Source: Acholeplasmataceae bacterium UBA5769 (GTDB lineage: Bacteria; Bacillota_I; Bacilli_A; Acholeplasmatales; Acholeplasmataceae). Taken from it: DNA of 64,000 nt. The stretch spans positions 5,106 to 69,105 of the forward strand of contig DIER01000013.1 of NCBI GenBank assembly GCA_002418725.1, given 5' to 3'. The position numbers and the translations under genes were made by a program. The notes beneath the pieces are model-generated. The model was not told the origin of the DNA, did no database searches, and was given only the letters and a program-made list of their open reading frames with translations. Numbering within the stretch: the stretch's first letter is position 1; each line of letters opens with the position of its first letter. Shown here piece after piece: positions 16,774 through 25,637 of this stretch.

Positions 16774-17612
16774 ATAAAATAAGATTACACAATGGCATTT
16801 TAATGCCACAGCTCGGACTCGGTACCTTTTTGGTTCAAGATGGCAATGTCGCTTACGAAACAACGCTCCATGCATTAAACGTTGGCTATCGCCACATTGA
16901 TACCGCACAAATGTATCAAAATGAAGCGTCAATTGGTCAAGCGATTAAAGATTCTGGTATCCCCAGAGAAGAGATTTTCATCACGACCAAGCAACGTGGG
17001 CACTCAACCAAAAAGAAGATGAGAGAACAGTTTGAAAGTTCTTTGGCTAAACTTCAGACAAGTTATGTCGATTTGTATTTGATTCACTGGCCAAACCATG
17101 ATAAAAAGATCAATCAACAAACCTGGTCACTTTTTGAAGAACTCTACAAAGAAGGTAAAGTGAAGGCAATTGGTGTGTCCAATTTTCAGCGCCATCACAT
17201 CGAAGATTTAATGGAAACAGCCACCATCAAACCGATGGTCAACCAGGTTGAACTTCACCCGGGTTTATCTCAAGTACCTCTTCAAGCATACCTTACACGT
17301 GAAGGTATCGCACTTGAGTCTTACGGTCCACTCATGAAAGGTGGCGTCTTTGAAGGTATTTGGGCGGAAGGTTTAGCTAAAATTGCTGAAAAACACCAAG
17401 CGACCATCGCTCAAATCATTATCGCGTGGGGCTTAGCGCGACAGATCATCATGATTCCAAAATCAGTGACACCCTCACGAATTGAAGAAAACTTTAATGG
17501 AAAAGATATCAAACTTAGTGAAGAAGAGATTTTAACCATCAACGCCTTAAACCGTGGAAAACGTGTTTATACCGATCCAGACAATAGTCCTTGGGGACCT
17601 TATGCAGAATAA
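16770..17612 (+). CDS. Aldo/keto reductase
   Basis: A 280-residue NADPH-dependent aldo/keto reductase. It has GYRHIDTAQMYQNE with catalytic Asp and Tyr, the Lys in FITTKQRG, the His in LYLIHWPN, and the cofactor segment IPKSVTPSRIEEN. Substrate range of this family is broad and cannot be read from sequence; 2,5-diketogluconate reductase or methylglyoxal reductase types are the usual annotations. Strong AAAGGAGG ribosome site; last gene of the trmB unit, ended by a terminator at its stop. Confidence 0.92.
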   Translation: MNKIRLHNGILMPQLGLGTFLVQDGNVAYETTLHALNVGYRHIDTAQMYQNEASIGQAIKDSGIPREEIFITTKQRGHSTKKKMREQFESSLAKLQTSYVDLYLIHWPNHDKKINQQTWSLFEELYKEGKVKAIGVSNFQRHHIEDLMETATIKPMVNQVELHPGLSQVPLQAYLTREGIALESYGPLMKGGVFEGIWAEGLAKIAEKHQATIAQIIIAWGLARQIIMIPKSVTPSRIEENFNGKDIKLSEEEILTINALNRGKRVYTDPDNSPWGPYAE

Positions 17613-17637
17613 CCTCACCTGAGGTTGTTCTTTTTTT
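17611..17637 (+). terminator. Terminator after the aldo/keto reductase
   Basis: AACCTC-ACCT-GAGGTT, then GTTC and seven T. Confidence 0.85.
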
Positions 17638-17647
17638 ATCATCCTTA

Positions 17648-17676
17648 TTGAAATGATAAATAAAAAGGACTATAAT
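17648..17676 (+). promoter_or_regulatory. Promoter of the ECF S component - coaX pair
   Basis: TTGAAA (17648-17653), 17 bp, TATAAT (17671-17676), with a leader of about 38 nt. Confidence 0.8.
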
Positions 17677-17720
17677 AAAAGTACTTATGGGACCCTTAGA
17701 GGCCTAAAAAGGAGAAAAAA

Positions 17721-18488
17721 ATGAAAAAAAATGACGTTTTCTATTTGAGCTTAACGGGAATATTTTCAGCCATCATTATCATTATGACGGTTATTCCACA
17801 GTTGGGTTTTATTTTTTTGACACCGCTTGTTAGCATTACGCTACTGCACATCCCAGTGCTGATTGGTGTCTTTATGATGCCGAAAAAATACGGTATACTT
17901 CTCGGTTTAATTTTTGGTATGGCTTCCTTTATTCGTAGTTTTGTCCCTTCGGGTCCACTCGATTTTGCCTTCCAAAATCCTTTAGTATCGGTTTTACCTC
18001 GTGTTTTATTCGCGCTTGCAGCAGCTTATATTTTTGATTTTCTTAAATGGATCAATCAGAAATCCAAATATGGCGATATTATCACCTTCTTTATCGTCAC
18101 TGCAGTCACCATTTTAGGTCTTTATTATGGCGCTAACGCGATTTCACTCATGACATCATGGAGCATGGGTTGGTTAGCACCTCTCGCATTAGTCTTTGGT
18201 ATTATTTTTCTATCGCTTTACTTCGCATTCATCAATTCAAAGGATAAGACCAATGTCTTTTTACCTTCGTCATTGATTTTAGCGACTGTAGTCCACACGG
18301 TTTTGGTGTTAACGATGTTAGCCATCTTTTCAACAGCTCTCGTTGAATCCTTTTTCCCTGATAAATCCGTGGTAGCCACCATCTTCACGGTAGCTGCAAC
18401 CAATGGTTTAGCAGAAGCGGTTGCGGCTGCACTTGTAGGAACACCCATCTTAATTGCACTTCAAAACTTTAAAAAATACAATGCATAG
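17721..18488 (+). CDS. ECF transporter S component, probably for pantothenate
   Basis: A 255-residue membrane protein with about six to seven helices. The first helix (FYLSLTGIFSAIIIIMTVIP), the LLHIPVLIGVFMMPKKYG loop and the GLIFGMASFIRSF segment match the S-component (substrate-binding) fold of energy-coupling factor transporters. It needs the shared EcfA/A'/T module, not seen in this window. The next gene, 17 bases on, is a pantothenate kinase, so pantothenate is the most likely substrate. That is a context inference; other vitamins are not excluded. Confidence 0.75.
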   Translation: MKKNDVFYLSLTGIFSAIIIIMTVIPQLGFIFLTPLVSITLLHIPVLIGVFMMPKKYGILLGLIFGMASFIRSFVPSGPLDFAFQNPLVSVLPRVLFALAAAYIFDFLKWINQKSKYGDIITFFIVTAVTILGLYYGANAISLMTSWSMGWLAPLALVFGIIFLSLYFAFINSKDKTNVFLPSSLILATVVHTVLVLTMLAIFSTALVESFFPDKSVVATIFTVAATNGLAEAVAAALVGTPILIALQNFKKYNA

Positions 18489-18505
18489 AAAGGCATGGTG
18501 ACCCC

Positions 18506-19249
18506 ATGATTTTACTCTTTGATGTAGGAAACACCACGGTTGGTATTGGATTATCCGATGGATCAACCATCACAGATACGTTTAGGTTAAATACTGAAAT
18601 CCAAAAGACAGCGGATGAATATTGGCTACAAATGCGTAGCTTAATTCCGGTTAGCCAGATTGAAAGTATCGCGATTTCATCTGTGGTTCCCCGCATTACT
18701 GAAAAATTACGGGAAATTGCCATCAAACATTTTAAGCTCGAACCACTGATCGTAGGACCTGGTGTGAAAACAGGGTTAAACGTAAAAACCGATCATCCAA
18801 GAGAGGTTGGTGCCGATCTTATTTGTGATGCCGTTGCTGTTGAAGAAGATATCCCCACCTTGGTGGTTGATTTAGGGACTGCAATCAAATACATCTACGT
18901 TAAAAATAAGACGATATTAGGTGTCATCATCACCCCAGGTGTCGCGATTTCCATTAAGGCACTCGTGGGAAACACCGCTTTACTACCAGATATCGATATC
19001 GAAATTCCGAAAAAAGTGTTAGGCACAAACACCATCGCTTGCATGCAAAGTGGTGTCACGTATGGTGTTGCTGCACAAGTCGATGGTCTCATTGAACGGA
19101 TCAAAGAAGAGGTCAAAGAAGACTTCAATGTCATCTTAACGGGTGGCTTATCGGAAACGATTGCACCGCTTTGTAAACACCCACTCAAAAGAGATCCAGA
19201 TCTCGTCTTAAAAGGTTTATTACAAATTTATCACAGAAACGTAAAATAA
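18506..19249 (+). CDS. coaX: Type III pantothenate kinase
   Basis: A 247-residue ASKHA-fold kinase catalysing the first step of CoA synthesis. Motifs are LLFDVGNTTVGIG (phosphate 1), GADLICDAVAV, VVDLGTAIKY (phosphate 2) and GVIITPGVAISIKAL. The type III enzyme lacks feedback inhibition by CoA in characterised members. Pairing with the upstream S component suggests uptake of pantothenate directly feeding phosphorylation. A terminator follows. Confidence 0.95.
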   Translation: MILLFDVGNTTVGIGLSDGSTITDTFRLNTEIQKTADEYWLQMRSLIPVSQIESIAISSVVPRITEKLREIAIKHFKLEPLIVGPGVKTGLNVKTDHPREVGADLICDAVAVEEDIPTLVVDLGTAIKYIYVKNKTILGVIITPGVAISIKALVGNTALLPDIDIEIPKKVLGTNTIACMQSGVTYGVAAQVDGLIERIKEEVKEDFNVILTGGLSETIAPLCKHPLKRDPDLVLKGLLQIYHRNVK

Positions 19250-19252
19250 TCG

Positions 19253-19281
19253 AAAATAGCCAACATTTTGGCTATTTTTTT
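19253..19281 (+). terminator. Terminator after coaX
   Basis: AAAATAGCC / GGCTATTTT with an 8-nt loop and further T. TATAAT just downstream (about 19284) may be the -10 for the phosphohexomutase gene. Confidence 0.9.
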
Positions 19282-19318
19282 GATATAATAACACGTGTTA
19301 ATGGAAAGGAAGAGATCG

Positions 19319-20983
19319 ATGTCCTATGAAAAGAAATATCAGTTCTGGCTAAATCAAAAAGATTTAGATCCCACACTGCTCAAGGAACTGATTGAACTAA
19401 ATGAAGAGCAAATTCAAGAGGTTTTTCACAGTGATTTATCCTTTGGTACCGGCGGCCTCAGAGGTCTTATGGGTGCAGGAACCAATCGGGTCAATGTGTA
19501 TACCATTCGTAAAGCATCGAAAGGCTTTGCAAAGTATTTAAATCAACAAAAACTAAAAGGTGGCGTAGCCATCTCGTATGATAACAGACACTATTCGAAA
19601 GCTTTTGCCAAAGAAGCCGCCATGGTGCTTGCGAGTGAAGGTATTCCCTCTTACGTCTTTCATGAGATGAGACCGACACCGATGTTATCGTTTGCGGTTA
19701 GACACTTTAACTGTATCGGTGGTATCATGATCACCGCCTCACACAACCCCAAGGAATACAATGGCTATAAAGTCTATGATCCAACCGGTGCACAAGTCAA
19801 TTTGGAAACCGCAGAAAAAATCATTCATGAAATCAATTTGATTGAAAATCCCTTTGAAATCGATGTCGTTGATAACGCACTCATTCACACGATTGATGCT
19901 TCTTTTGACCACATTTATTTGAAAGAGGTTGAAAAGATTGCCTTAACACCGAAAGAGCCTAAAGTGAAAATCGTTTATTCACCGCTGCACGGTACAGGTG
20001 GTACCGTCATCCCTAATTTATTAAAGAAACATGGCTATGATGTTCACCCCTTTCTTCCTCAGATGATGCCAGATCCTAACTTTAGTCAAACGAAATCATC
20101 CAATCCTGAAGAAGAAGCCGCCTACATTGAAACCATCAAGTATGCAAAAGAGATTCAAGCAGATCTCATCATGATCACAGATCCTGATGCCGACCGCCTA
20201 GGTATTGCGGTATACCATGAGGGTGACTATGTGTTACTCAATGGTAACCAAACTGCTGCCTTAGAACTTTACTACATTCTTTCAGAACGTCGTAAGAAAA
20301 ATAATCTACCATCCAATGGCATTGTCTACAAGACGATTGTAACCACGGATCTCATTGATGAAATCGCACAATCGTTTGGCGTTAAAACCGTTTCAACTTT
20401 AACAGGATTTAAATTTATCGGTGAAAAAGCAGAACAAAATAAAAACACATCGACCTATCTGTTTGGTTGTGAAGAATCTTATGGCAGTTTGATCAGTGAT
20501 GTTGTGAGAGACAAAGATGCTGTTCAAGCGTGTTTCTTACTTGCAGAAATAGCCAACTACACCAAACATATCCAAATGACTTTAGTCGATTATTTAGATC
20601 ATATTTACCAAGCTTATGGCTATTACTACGAATATACCAAATCGATTACTCTACCGGGTTTATCAGGTCTTGAACGTATTCATAAACTGATGGAACACTT
20701 TAGAAAAAACCCTCCCATGGTTTATGGAAAAGAACTTGTTTCCTACGATGATTTTGAAAAAGGTATCAAAATCAAAGATGGTTCGGTATCAAAACTTGAC
20801 CTACCGACCTCTAATGTCTTAAAATATCATTATCAAGATCACACATGGGTGGTGTTCCGCCCCAGTGGAACCGAACCCAAGATTAAAATTTATTTTCAGA
20901 CTGTCGGACAAACAATAAACGATGCAAAAATCTTCGTTGATGGCTTACTCAGTCAACTCATGAAAGAAATCAATGCATTATAG
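19319..20983 (+). CDS. pgcA: Alpha-D-phosphohexomutase (phosphoglucomutase/phosphomannomutase)
   Basis: A 554-residue phosphohexomutase of the long Firmicute PgcA type. The phosphoserine loop is TASHNPKEYNGYKVYD, the Mg site is DPDADRLGIAV, the sugar loop is GCEESYGSL and the phosphate loop is RPSGTEPKIKIYF. Domain order and length are normal. The start at 19319 follows GGAAAGGAAG; upstream in-frame codons lie too near the -10. It interconverts glucose-6- and glucose-1-phosphate for glycolipid or polysaccharide precursors. The next gene starts 14 bases on. Confidence 0.94.
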   Translation: MSYEKKYQFWLNQKDLDPTLLKELIELNEEQIQEVFHSDLSFGTGGLRGLMGAGTNRVNVYTIRKASKGFAKYLNQQKLKGGVAISYDNRHYSKAFAKEAAMVLASEGIPSYVFHEMRPTPMLSFAVRHFNCIGGIMITASHNPKEYNGYKVYDPTGAQVNLETAEKIIHEINLIENPFEIDVVDNALIHTIDASFDHIYLKEVEKIALTPKEPKVKIVYSPLHGTGGTVIPNLLKKHGYDVHPFLPQMMPDPNFSQTKSSNPEEEAAYIETIKYAKEIQADLIMITDPDADRLGIAVYHEGDYVLLNGNQTAALELYYILSERRKKNNLPSNGIVYKTIVTTDLIDEIAQSFGVKTVSTLTGFKFIGEKAEQNKNTSTYLFGCEESYGSLISDVVRDKDAVQACFLLAEIANYTKHIQMTLVDYLDHIYQAYGYYYEYTKSITLPGLSGLERIHKLMEHFRKNPPMVYGKELVSYDDFEKGIKIKDGSVSKLDLPTSNVLKYHYQDHTWVVFRPSGTEPKIKIYFQTVGQTINDAKIFVDGLLSQLMKEINAL

Positions 20984-20997
20984 AAAGGAGTTTTGTC

Positions 20998-22257
20998 ATG
21001 TCGAATGAACGTCGCATAGCTTATGCAAATCAAGTCAATGATCAAAGTTTATCCCTTTTCTTTTCAGGTTTCGCACCCCTTAAATCTGCCGATGAATTTT
21101 ACACCTTCGCAGTCAATAGAAATTTCTTTTACTTAACCGGTATCGATCAAGAAAACGTCTGTTTATTGATCGCCAAAGGTGCGAACCAAGTCAAAAGTTA
21201 TCTCTTTATCGAACCTGTTGATCCCGTGAAAGCTTTATGGGATGGTGCTGGGTTAACTTTCGAAGAAGCCTCAAGCCTAACCGGAATTGAGGTCGAAAAC
21301 ATTAGAGATATCCAAACCCTAAACACGTTTATCGCGCAAATGCTTTCAACCACACGTCGTGCACTGTTTGGTGCAATTGAAACCATTTATCTCGATTTAG
21401 AACGTTTTAACGAGCATGTTCCTGCAACTTATCCCATCACATTCGCTCAAAAACTAAAAGATTTATACCCTCACATCACCGTGAAATCTAACCAAATGAT
21501 CTTAGCTGAAATGAGAACCATCAAAGATGAGTCAGAAATTTTAGAGCTAAAGAAGGCGGTTGCCATCACTAAAGTCGGTTTGGAGCGCATCATGGACAAC
21601 TTAAAACCTGGTCGTTTTGAATTTCAAGTCGAAGCGGAGTATAACTACGTCTTGAACTTGCATCGCACCTCACCATCGTTTGGGACGATTGCAGCTTCTG
21701 GTAAAAACGCAACCGTGCTTCATTACCGCGATAACGATTCGGCCATTGAACCCAACGCATTAGTCCTTTTCGATTTAGGCTGTTATTCAAACCATTATTG
21801 TTCAGACATTACTCGTACGTACCCTGCAAATGGACGATTCACGAAACGTCAAAGAGACGTTTATGAAACCGTCTTAGAGGTCAATAAGAAAGCGATTCAG
21901 TACTTGCAACCTGGCATGACCTTAAAGGAATACAACGATTACGGGAAGATGTTACTCACAGAAGGTGCGAAAAAACTTGGTCTCATCAAAGAAGATCATG
22001 AAATCATGAAATATTATTATCACAGTTTAGGACACTATTTAGGTTTAGATGTCCACGATGTCGGCAATTACACCAAACCCATTCCTGAAGGTGCGATCAT
22101 CACGGTTGAACCCGGATTATACATCGCTGAAGAAGGGATTGGCATTCGTATTGAAGATGATATCGTCGTTAAAAAAGGTGGTAACATCAATCTTTCTGAA
22201 GCGATCATTAAAGAAGTGGATGACATTGAAGCTTACATGAAATCAAGGAAGTCTTAG
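20998..22257 (+). CDS. pepP: Xaa-Pro aminopeptidase
   Basis: A 419-residue M24B peptidase with an N-terminal AMP-N domain (about 1-150) and a pita-bread catalytic domain. Metal ligands are visible: two Asp in FDLGCY..CSDITRTYP, His in HSLGHYLGLDVHD, Glu in ITVEPGLY and Glu in IRIEDD. It removes N-terminal residues preceding proline in cytosolic peptides. Ribosome site AAAGGAG. A terminator overlaps its stop. Confidence 0.95.
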   Translation: MSNERRIAYANQVNDQSLSLFFSGFAPLKSADEFYTFAVNRNFFYLTGIDQENVCLLIAKGANQVKSYLFIEPVDPVKALWDGAGLTFEEASSLTGIEVENIRDIQTLNTFIAQMLSTTRRALFGAIETIYLDLERFNEHVPATYPITFAQKLKDLYPHITVKSNQMILAEMRTIKDESEILELKKAVAITKVGLERIMDNLKPGRFEFQVEAEYNYVLNLHRTSPSFGTIAASGKNATVLHYRDNDSAIEPNALVLFDLGCYSNHYCSDITRTYPANGRFTKRQRDVYETVLEVNKKAIQYLQPGMTLKEYNDYGKMLLTEGAKKLGLIKEDHEIMKYYYHSLGHYLGLDVHDVGNYTKPIPEGAIITVEPGLYIAEEGIGIRIEDDIVVKKGGNINLSEAIIKEVDDIEAYMKSRKS

Positions 22258-22272
22258 CACTTCCTTTTTTTT
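22245..22272 (+). terminator. Terminator after pepP
   Basis: AAGGAAGT-CTTAGC-ACTTCCTT followed by T. The stop codon lies in the loop. Confidence 0.9.
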
Positions 22273-22325
22273 ATCTCAAAGTAAAAAGATACGTTTTTCC
22301 CTATGATAAGTTAGGAGGGATTAAG

Positions 22326-22949
22326 ATGAAACGTATCGTTTTTTTAATTTTATGTTTATGTTCTGTTTATGTTTGGCATATCAACCTTGAAGGGTCTTCT
22401 TATCAAGGTTATGAAAAGATCAGTTTAAGTAGTGGAAAATTGTTATCCGATTACACCGCGAAAGACTATCAAACGTATTACAACAAGGTCAATCCGCTCA
22501 AATTTAACGGATGGCGCGTTTATGTCGTTAACGATGATGTGAAGGCAACCTTTATCACCGAAACACTGTTTAGCTATTATAACGATGGCTATACCCCCAT
22601 TGAATACGAATATAAACTGGAACGAAAGAAAACAAGTAAACTTGGTCTATCTGCAACAGGTAACATCGGTTTAAAATTGGGTAAAGATGTCCCCAAGTTT
22701 AAAAACAATTTAGAAAGTGCGTTGAAACTTTCTGCAGACTATACCATTTCACAAGATGAAAAGGAATCCTATCATTTAAAGTTTAAAGTGGATCCAGGTA
22801 CACAAGTCGATCTTTATGTTTATGGTGAAGGCAAAGTGACAAATGGGGTTGCTGCCAGGTATTCTCTATTTATACGTGTTGAAAAAGGGGGATTTGAGGT
22901 GTTTGTCGTGACTACAGAGTACCAACGCCTTGAAAAGAAGAAAATATGA
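22326..22949 (+). CDS. Anchored or secreted protein of unknown function (unit gene 1)
   Basis: A 207-residue protein with a hydrophobic N terminus (about residues 4-18), read as a signal sequence or anchor. The rest is hydrophilic and beta-rich by appearance (alternating segments such as TQVDLYVYGEGKV and RYSLFIRVEKGGFEVFVV). No conserved domain was recognised and no lipobox Cys is convincing. Strong TAGGAGGG ribosome site. It overlaps the next gene by 4 bp (ATGA) and opens a four-gene coupled unit ending in an ABC ATPase and membrane protein, which suggests a role at the outer face of the membrane. Confidence 0.75.
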   Translation: MKRIVFLILCLCSVYVWHINLEGSSYQGYEKISLSSGKLLSDYTAKDYQTYYNKVNPLKFNGWRVYVVNDDVKATFITETLFSYYNDGYTPIEYEYKLERKKTSKLGLSATGNIGLKLGKDVPKFKNNLESALKLSADYTISQDEKESYHLKFKVDPGTQVDLYVYGEGKVTNGVAARYSLFIRVEKGGFEVFVVTTEYQRLEKKKI

Positions 22950-23725
22950 AAAGAGCCCTTTTTTATCTTGCTGTTATCTTGATGTCTGTTCTGCTTGGTC
23001 TTCTACTGAATAACATGGAGCCTAAAAAGGTGGTTAAATTGTTAACCGTCGATACAGAGTATGCTTATCTGATGGAAAAAGATGCGATAGGTACCATCTT
23101 TTTCTACCTGAATCAACCACAGCATAAGATCACTTCAAAAGAAGCAATCTCAAGAGTCATTCTTCATGATCAAAAGAAGGCTTCTTTGGTAGAACTCAAC
23201 CTCTACATGATTGAAAAAGGGCACGAAGAGATTTATTTAAATGAGTCTTTCACGAAATACCTTCTCCATTTTGTCTTACCTCGTTTAAGTGAAGATTGGG
23301 TGTTTGAAGATGCTTATGTAACGATTGAACTGAGTGATCAAAGGGAGTACTCCATCAGGTTAGGAAGATTTACATTTTTTGCTAAGTCGTCAGAAGAGCC
23401 TTATTTAGACTGGACATCTCTGGAGGGACAAAAAGCGAAAAACGACTTACGTTCTAGATTAAAAACGATTGTCATAACCTATGCAGGTTCCATCAAAGAT
23501 ATCGAAAGCATTGAGATCGGTTCAAACGTTCATCTGACCTATGAGACGCTTGAAAAGACATTGACGATTCATATTCCAAACGATTCCTATGTGTTATCTT
23601 ATGTACCCGTGATCATTCTTTATACCGATGGTTCAAAAGATACGATCTCTCATTTCTTATTTTTTAACGATTATGTCATGCTTAAAGAAAGTGGGCCGAT
23701 GATCAATGTCTACGCACTTGATTAA
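22946..23725 (+). CDS. Anchored extracytoplasmic protein of unknown function (unit gene 2)
   Basis: A 259-residue protein with one N-terminal hydrophobic helix (about 5-22) and a soluble remainder expected outside the cell. No domain was recognised. It overlaps gene 1 by 4 bp and the ABC ATPase by 20 bp, the spacing expected of subunits made in fixed ratio. Being unlike gene 1 in sequence, it is not an obvious duplicate. Confidence 0.75.
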   Translation: MKRALFYLAVILMSVLLGLLLNNMEPKKVVKLLTVDTEYAYLMEKDAIGTIFFYLNQPQHKITSKEAISRVILHDQKKASLVELNLYMIEKGHEEIYLNESFTKYLLHFVLPRLSEDWVFEDAYVTIELSDQREYSIRLGRFTFFAKSSEEPYLDWTSLEGQKAKNDLRSRLKTIVITYAGSIKDIESIEIGSNVHLTYETLEKTLTIHIPNDSYVLSYVPVIILYTDGSKDTISHFLFFNDYVMLKESGPMINVYALD

Positions 23726-24266
23726 ACTCGAAGAAGCGGGAAAGAAATATGTCTCGCACCGTTTTTCACTTGACCTTTACCAAAACGACTTTTTTCTTAT
23801 CAGTGGGGGCAACGGTTCAGGCAAAACAACGCTTTTGATGCTCGTTTTAGGCTTTATTTATCCCGATTCGGGTTCCATTACCAAACGGAAGCTTAAGATT
23901 GGTTACGTGCCTGAAAAAGTGGCTTTACCGCCATTCGTTAACGTTTTAGACTATTTAAAAACGTATGCAAGAATTAAAAAGGGAACGGTTGACATGAGGT
24001 TAGTGCATCATTTTGAAGTTCCTGTGGATAAAACGATGTATGAACTTTCTAAAGGGAACCAACAAAAAGTTGCCCTGCTTTGTGCACTCATGGGAAGTCC
24101 CAATCTCATTGTTTTAGATGAACCACTTTCTGGTTTAGATGATGTTACCAAAGAAAAATTTGTCCATGTTTTAACAGATGTCTATCACAAAGGGGTGAGC
24201 ATCATGATCTCAACACATGAGCCTGAATGGTTTTTAGCGGTTGCAACCAAACACATCCATTTATGA
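23706..24266 (+). CDS. Small ABC transporter ATPase (unit gene 3)
   Basis: At 186 residues this is a minimal ABC nucleotide-binding subunit. Walker A is GGNGSGKTTLL (about 33-43), the signature is the variant LSKGNQQK rather than LSGGQ, Walker B is NLIVLDEPLSGLDD and the switch His is in MISTHEPEW. All catalytic residues are present despite the short length. The LSKGNxQK signature is common in bacteriocin/antibiotic-resistance and Na+-efflux type exporters. It ends in TGA, overlapped by the ATG of the membrane partner. Confidence 0.9.
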   Translation: MSTHLIKLEEAGKKYVSHRFSLDLYQNDFFLISGGNGSGKTTLLMLVLGFIYPDSGSITKRKLKIGYVPEKVALPPFVNVLDYLKTYARIKKGTVDMRLVHHFEVPVDKTMYELSKGNQQKVALLCALMGSPNLIVLDEPLSGLDDVTKEKFVHVLTDVYHKGVSIMISTHEPEWFLAVATKHIHL

Positions 24267-24895
24267 TCATCCTTTTTGATCAAACGGCTTTGACGCCAAA
24301 AAAGACATCTGTCTATCTATGCTTAATCTTTGTGACCTGTTTTTTGTCATGGTTACTCAAACAAGAAGCTCTTGACCATCTTTCTTTAAGGTTATATGCG
24401 TTTGTGCTGTCCTTGATTTGTACCTCTATGTTCATGGAGATGACACACCCTTCACATATCATGTTAAAAGGGTATGTCCATCAGGCGACTTTTACGCTTT
24501 TTCAATGGTTTAATGGCGGACTCTATGCTTCGATGCTCGTTTTCATTTTCATGCTGTTTGAGCATATATATCGAATCTACCACGTAGAAACCATCACGTA
24601 TCTGCCGTTTATCCACCTTTTTTTAGATCAGATCATCCTATTCTTGTTTTTAACACCACTCGCTAAACTAAAACATCAAACGTATGGCTATATCCTTTGG
24701 ATGCTTTACCTCCTATTTCAATATGTCAATGATTACATGCATGCCAAGATTATCTATGCCATCATCCCCTTTTTTCAAATGGATATCCTAAGATATAACC
24801 TTGCTATAAGTTATAAACTGTGTTATATTGGTATAGGATGTCTCATCTTCCTGCCAAAACAACGATATTTCAAAAAAATAAAGGTTTTACGTTGA
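24263..24895 (+). CDS. Membrane partner of the small ABC ATPase (unit gene 4)
   Basis: A 210-residue hydrophobic protein with about six transmembrane segments and little else. It is best read as the permease of the ABC unit. The start is the ATG at 24263, overlapping the ATPase stop by 4 bp; an earlier in-frame codon lies inside the ATPase gene without a ribosome site. No permease family was recognised. The infC promoter -35 overlaps its stop codon, so there is no spacer and no terminator between the units. Confidence 0.75.
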   Translation: MIILFDQTALTPKKTSVYLCLIFVTCFLSWLLKQEALDHLSLRLYAFVLSLICTSMFMEMTHPSHIMLKGYVHQATFTLFQWFNGGLYASMLVFIFMLFEHIYRIYHVETITYLPFIHLFLDQIILFLFLTPLAKLKHQTYGYILWMLYLLFQYVNDYMHAKIIYAIIPFFQMDILRYNLAISYKLCYIGIGCLIFLPKQRYFKKIKVLR

Positions 24896-24919
24896 CATCT
24901 CGCAGGATTATGATATAAT
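24892..24919 (+). promoter_or_regulatory. Strong promoter of infC-rpmI-rplT
   Basis: TTGACA (24892-24897), 16 bp, TATAAT (24914-24919). Both hexamers match consensus exactly. It overlaps the end of the preceding gene. Confidence 0.9.
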
Positions 24920-24924
24920 CTTAA

Positions 24925-25086
24925 CGGAATTAAATTTGTGAAAAGAAGAGGTACCCTCTCGCCTGATGGACGAATTCATAGGCAAAAATGTCACGATCAA
25001 ACGATACTTTTTGATGACGACAAGTGGGTACATATTGTACGCACTTTTTCTTTTCTAAACCCAAACAAGAAATGGAGGTGGACTGC
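24925..25086 (+). promoter_or_regulatory. infC leader with internal terminator (L20-leader-like attenuator)
   Basis: The ~160-nt leader contains a small hairpin (AGAGG-TAC-CCTCT, 24947-24959). It also has a strong intrinsic terminator: a 10-bp stem with one G-G mismatch (25022-25031 with 25037-25046), a 5-nt loop, then TTTTTCTTTT. Firmicute infC-rpmI-rplT operons are known to be controlled by L20 binding to the leader, causing premature termination. The layout here fits that mechanism. The L20-binding mimic itself was not identified. Confidence 0.75.
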
Positions 25087-25614
25087 ATTAAACAAATCAA
25101 TAGAAAAAATACCGATTTAGTAAACGAAACGATTCCTTATGGCGAGTTTCTTGTCATTGATGAACAAGGCAATAAAATGGGCCTTATGAATCGCAAAGAA
25201 GCGCTTAAGTTTGCTAGTGAACGTGAATTTGATATCGTTGTGGTATCCCCAGATTCAAAACCGATGGTTGCGAAGCTTATGGATTATTCCAAATACAGAT
25301 ACGAACAACAACGTAAAATGCGTGAAATGAAGAAAAATCAGCACGTCGTGGATATCAAAGAAGTACGTTTAAGCCCAACCATTGATACGCATGACTTTGA
25401 AACCAAAGTTAAACATGCGATAAAGTTCTTGGAAAAAGGCGATAAAGTAAAATTAACCATTCGTTTCTTCGGTAGAATGATCACCCATAGCGATGTCGGA
25501 ATGAAAGTTATGGAACGCTTTATTGAGACTATCGGATCGAAGGCGACGCTTGAGTCAAGACCTAAGATGGATGGTAGAAACATGATTGCTATCTTAGCAC
25601 CAAACAATAACTAA
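25087..25614 (+). CDS. infC: Translation initiation factor IF-3, AUU start
   Basis: A 175-residue IF-3 with N-domain (DLVNETIPYGEFLVIDEQGNKMG), linker (YRYEQQRKMREMKKNQ) and C-domain (LSPTIDTHDFETKVKHA.. GDKVKLTIRFFGR). No ATG or GTG lies at a proper distance from the Shine-Dalgarno GGAGGTG (25074-25080). The ATT at 25087 (IKQINRKN) is 7 nt downstream of it and gives the normal N terminus. AUU starts are characteristic of infC and allow IF-3 to limit its own synthesis. An in-frame ATG at 25072 lies within the ribosome site and is unlikely. Confidence 0.9.
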   Translation: MKQINRKNTDLVNETIPYGEFLVIDEQGNKMGLMNRKEALKFASEREFDIVVVSPDSKPMVAKLMDYSKYRYEQQRKMREMKKNQHVVDIKEVRLSPTIDTHDFETKVKHAIKFLEKGDKVKLTIRFFGRMITHSDVGMKVMERFIETIGSKATLESRPKMDGRNMIAILAPNNN

Positions 25615-25637
25615 TCAGAAAGAAAGAGGGAATTCCC

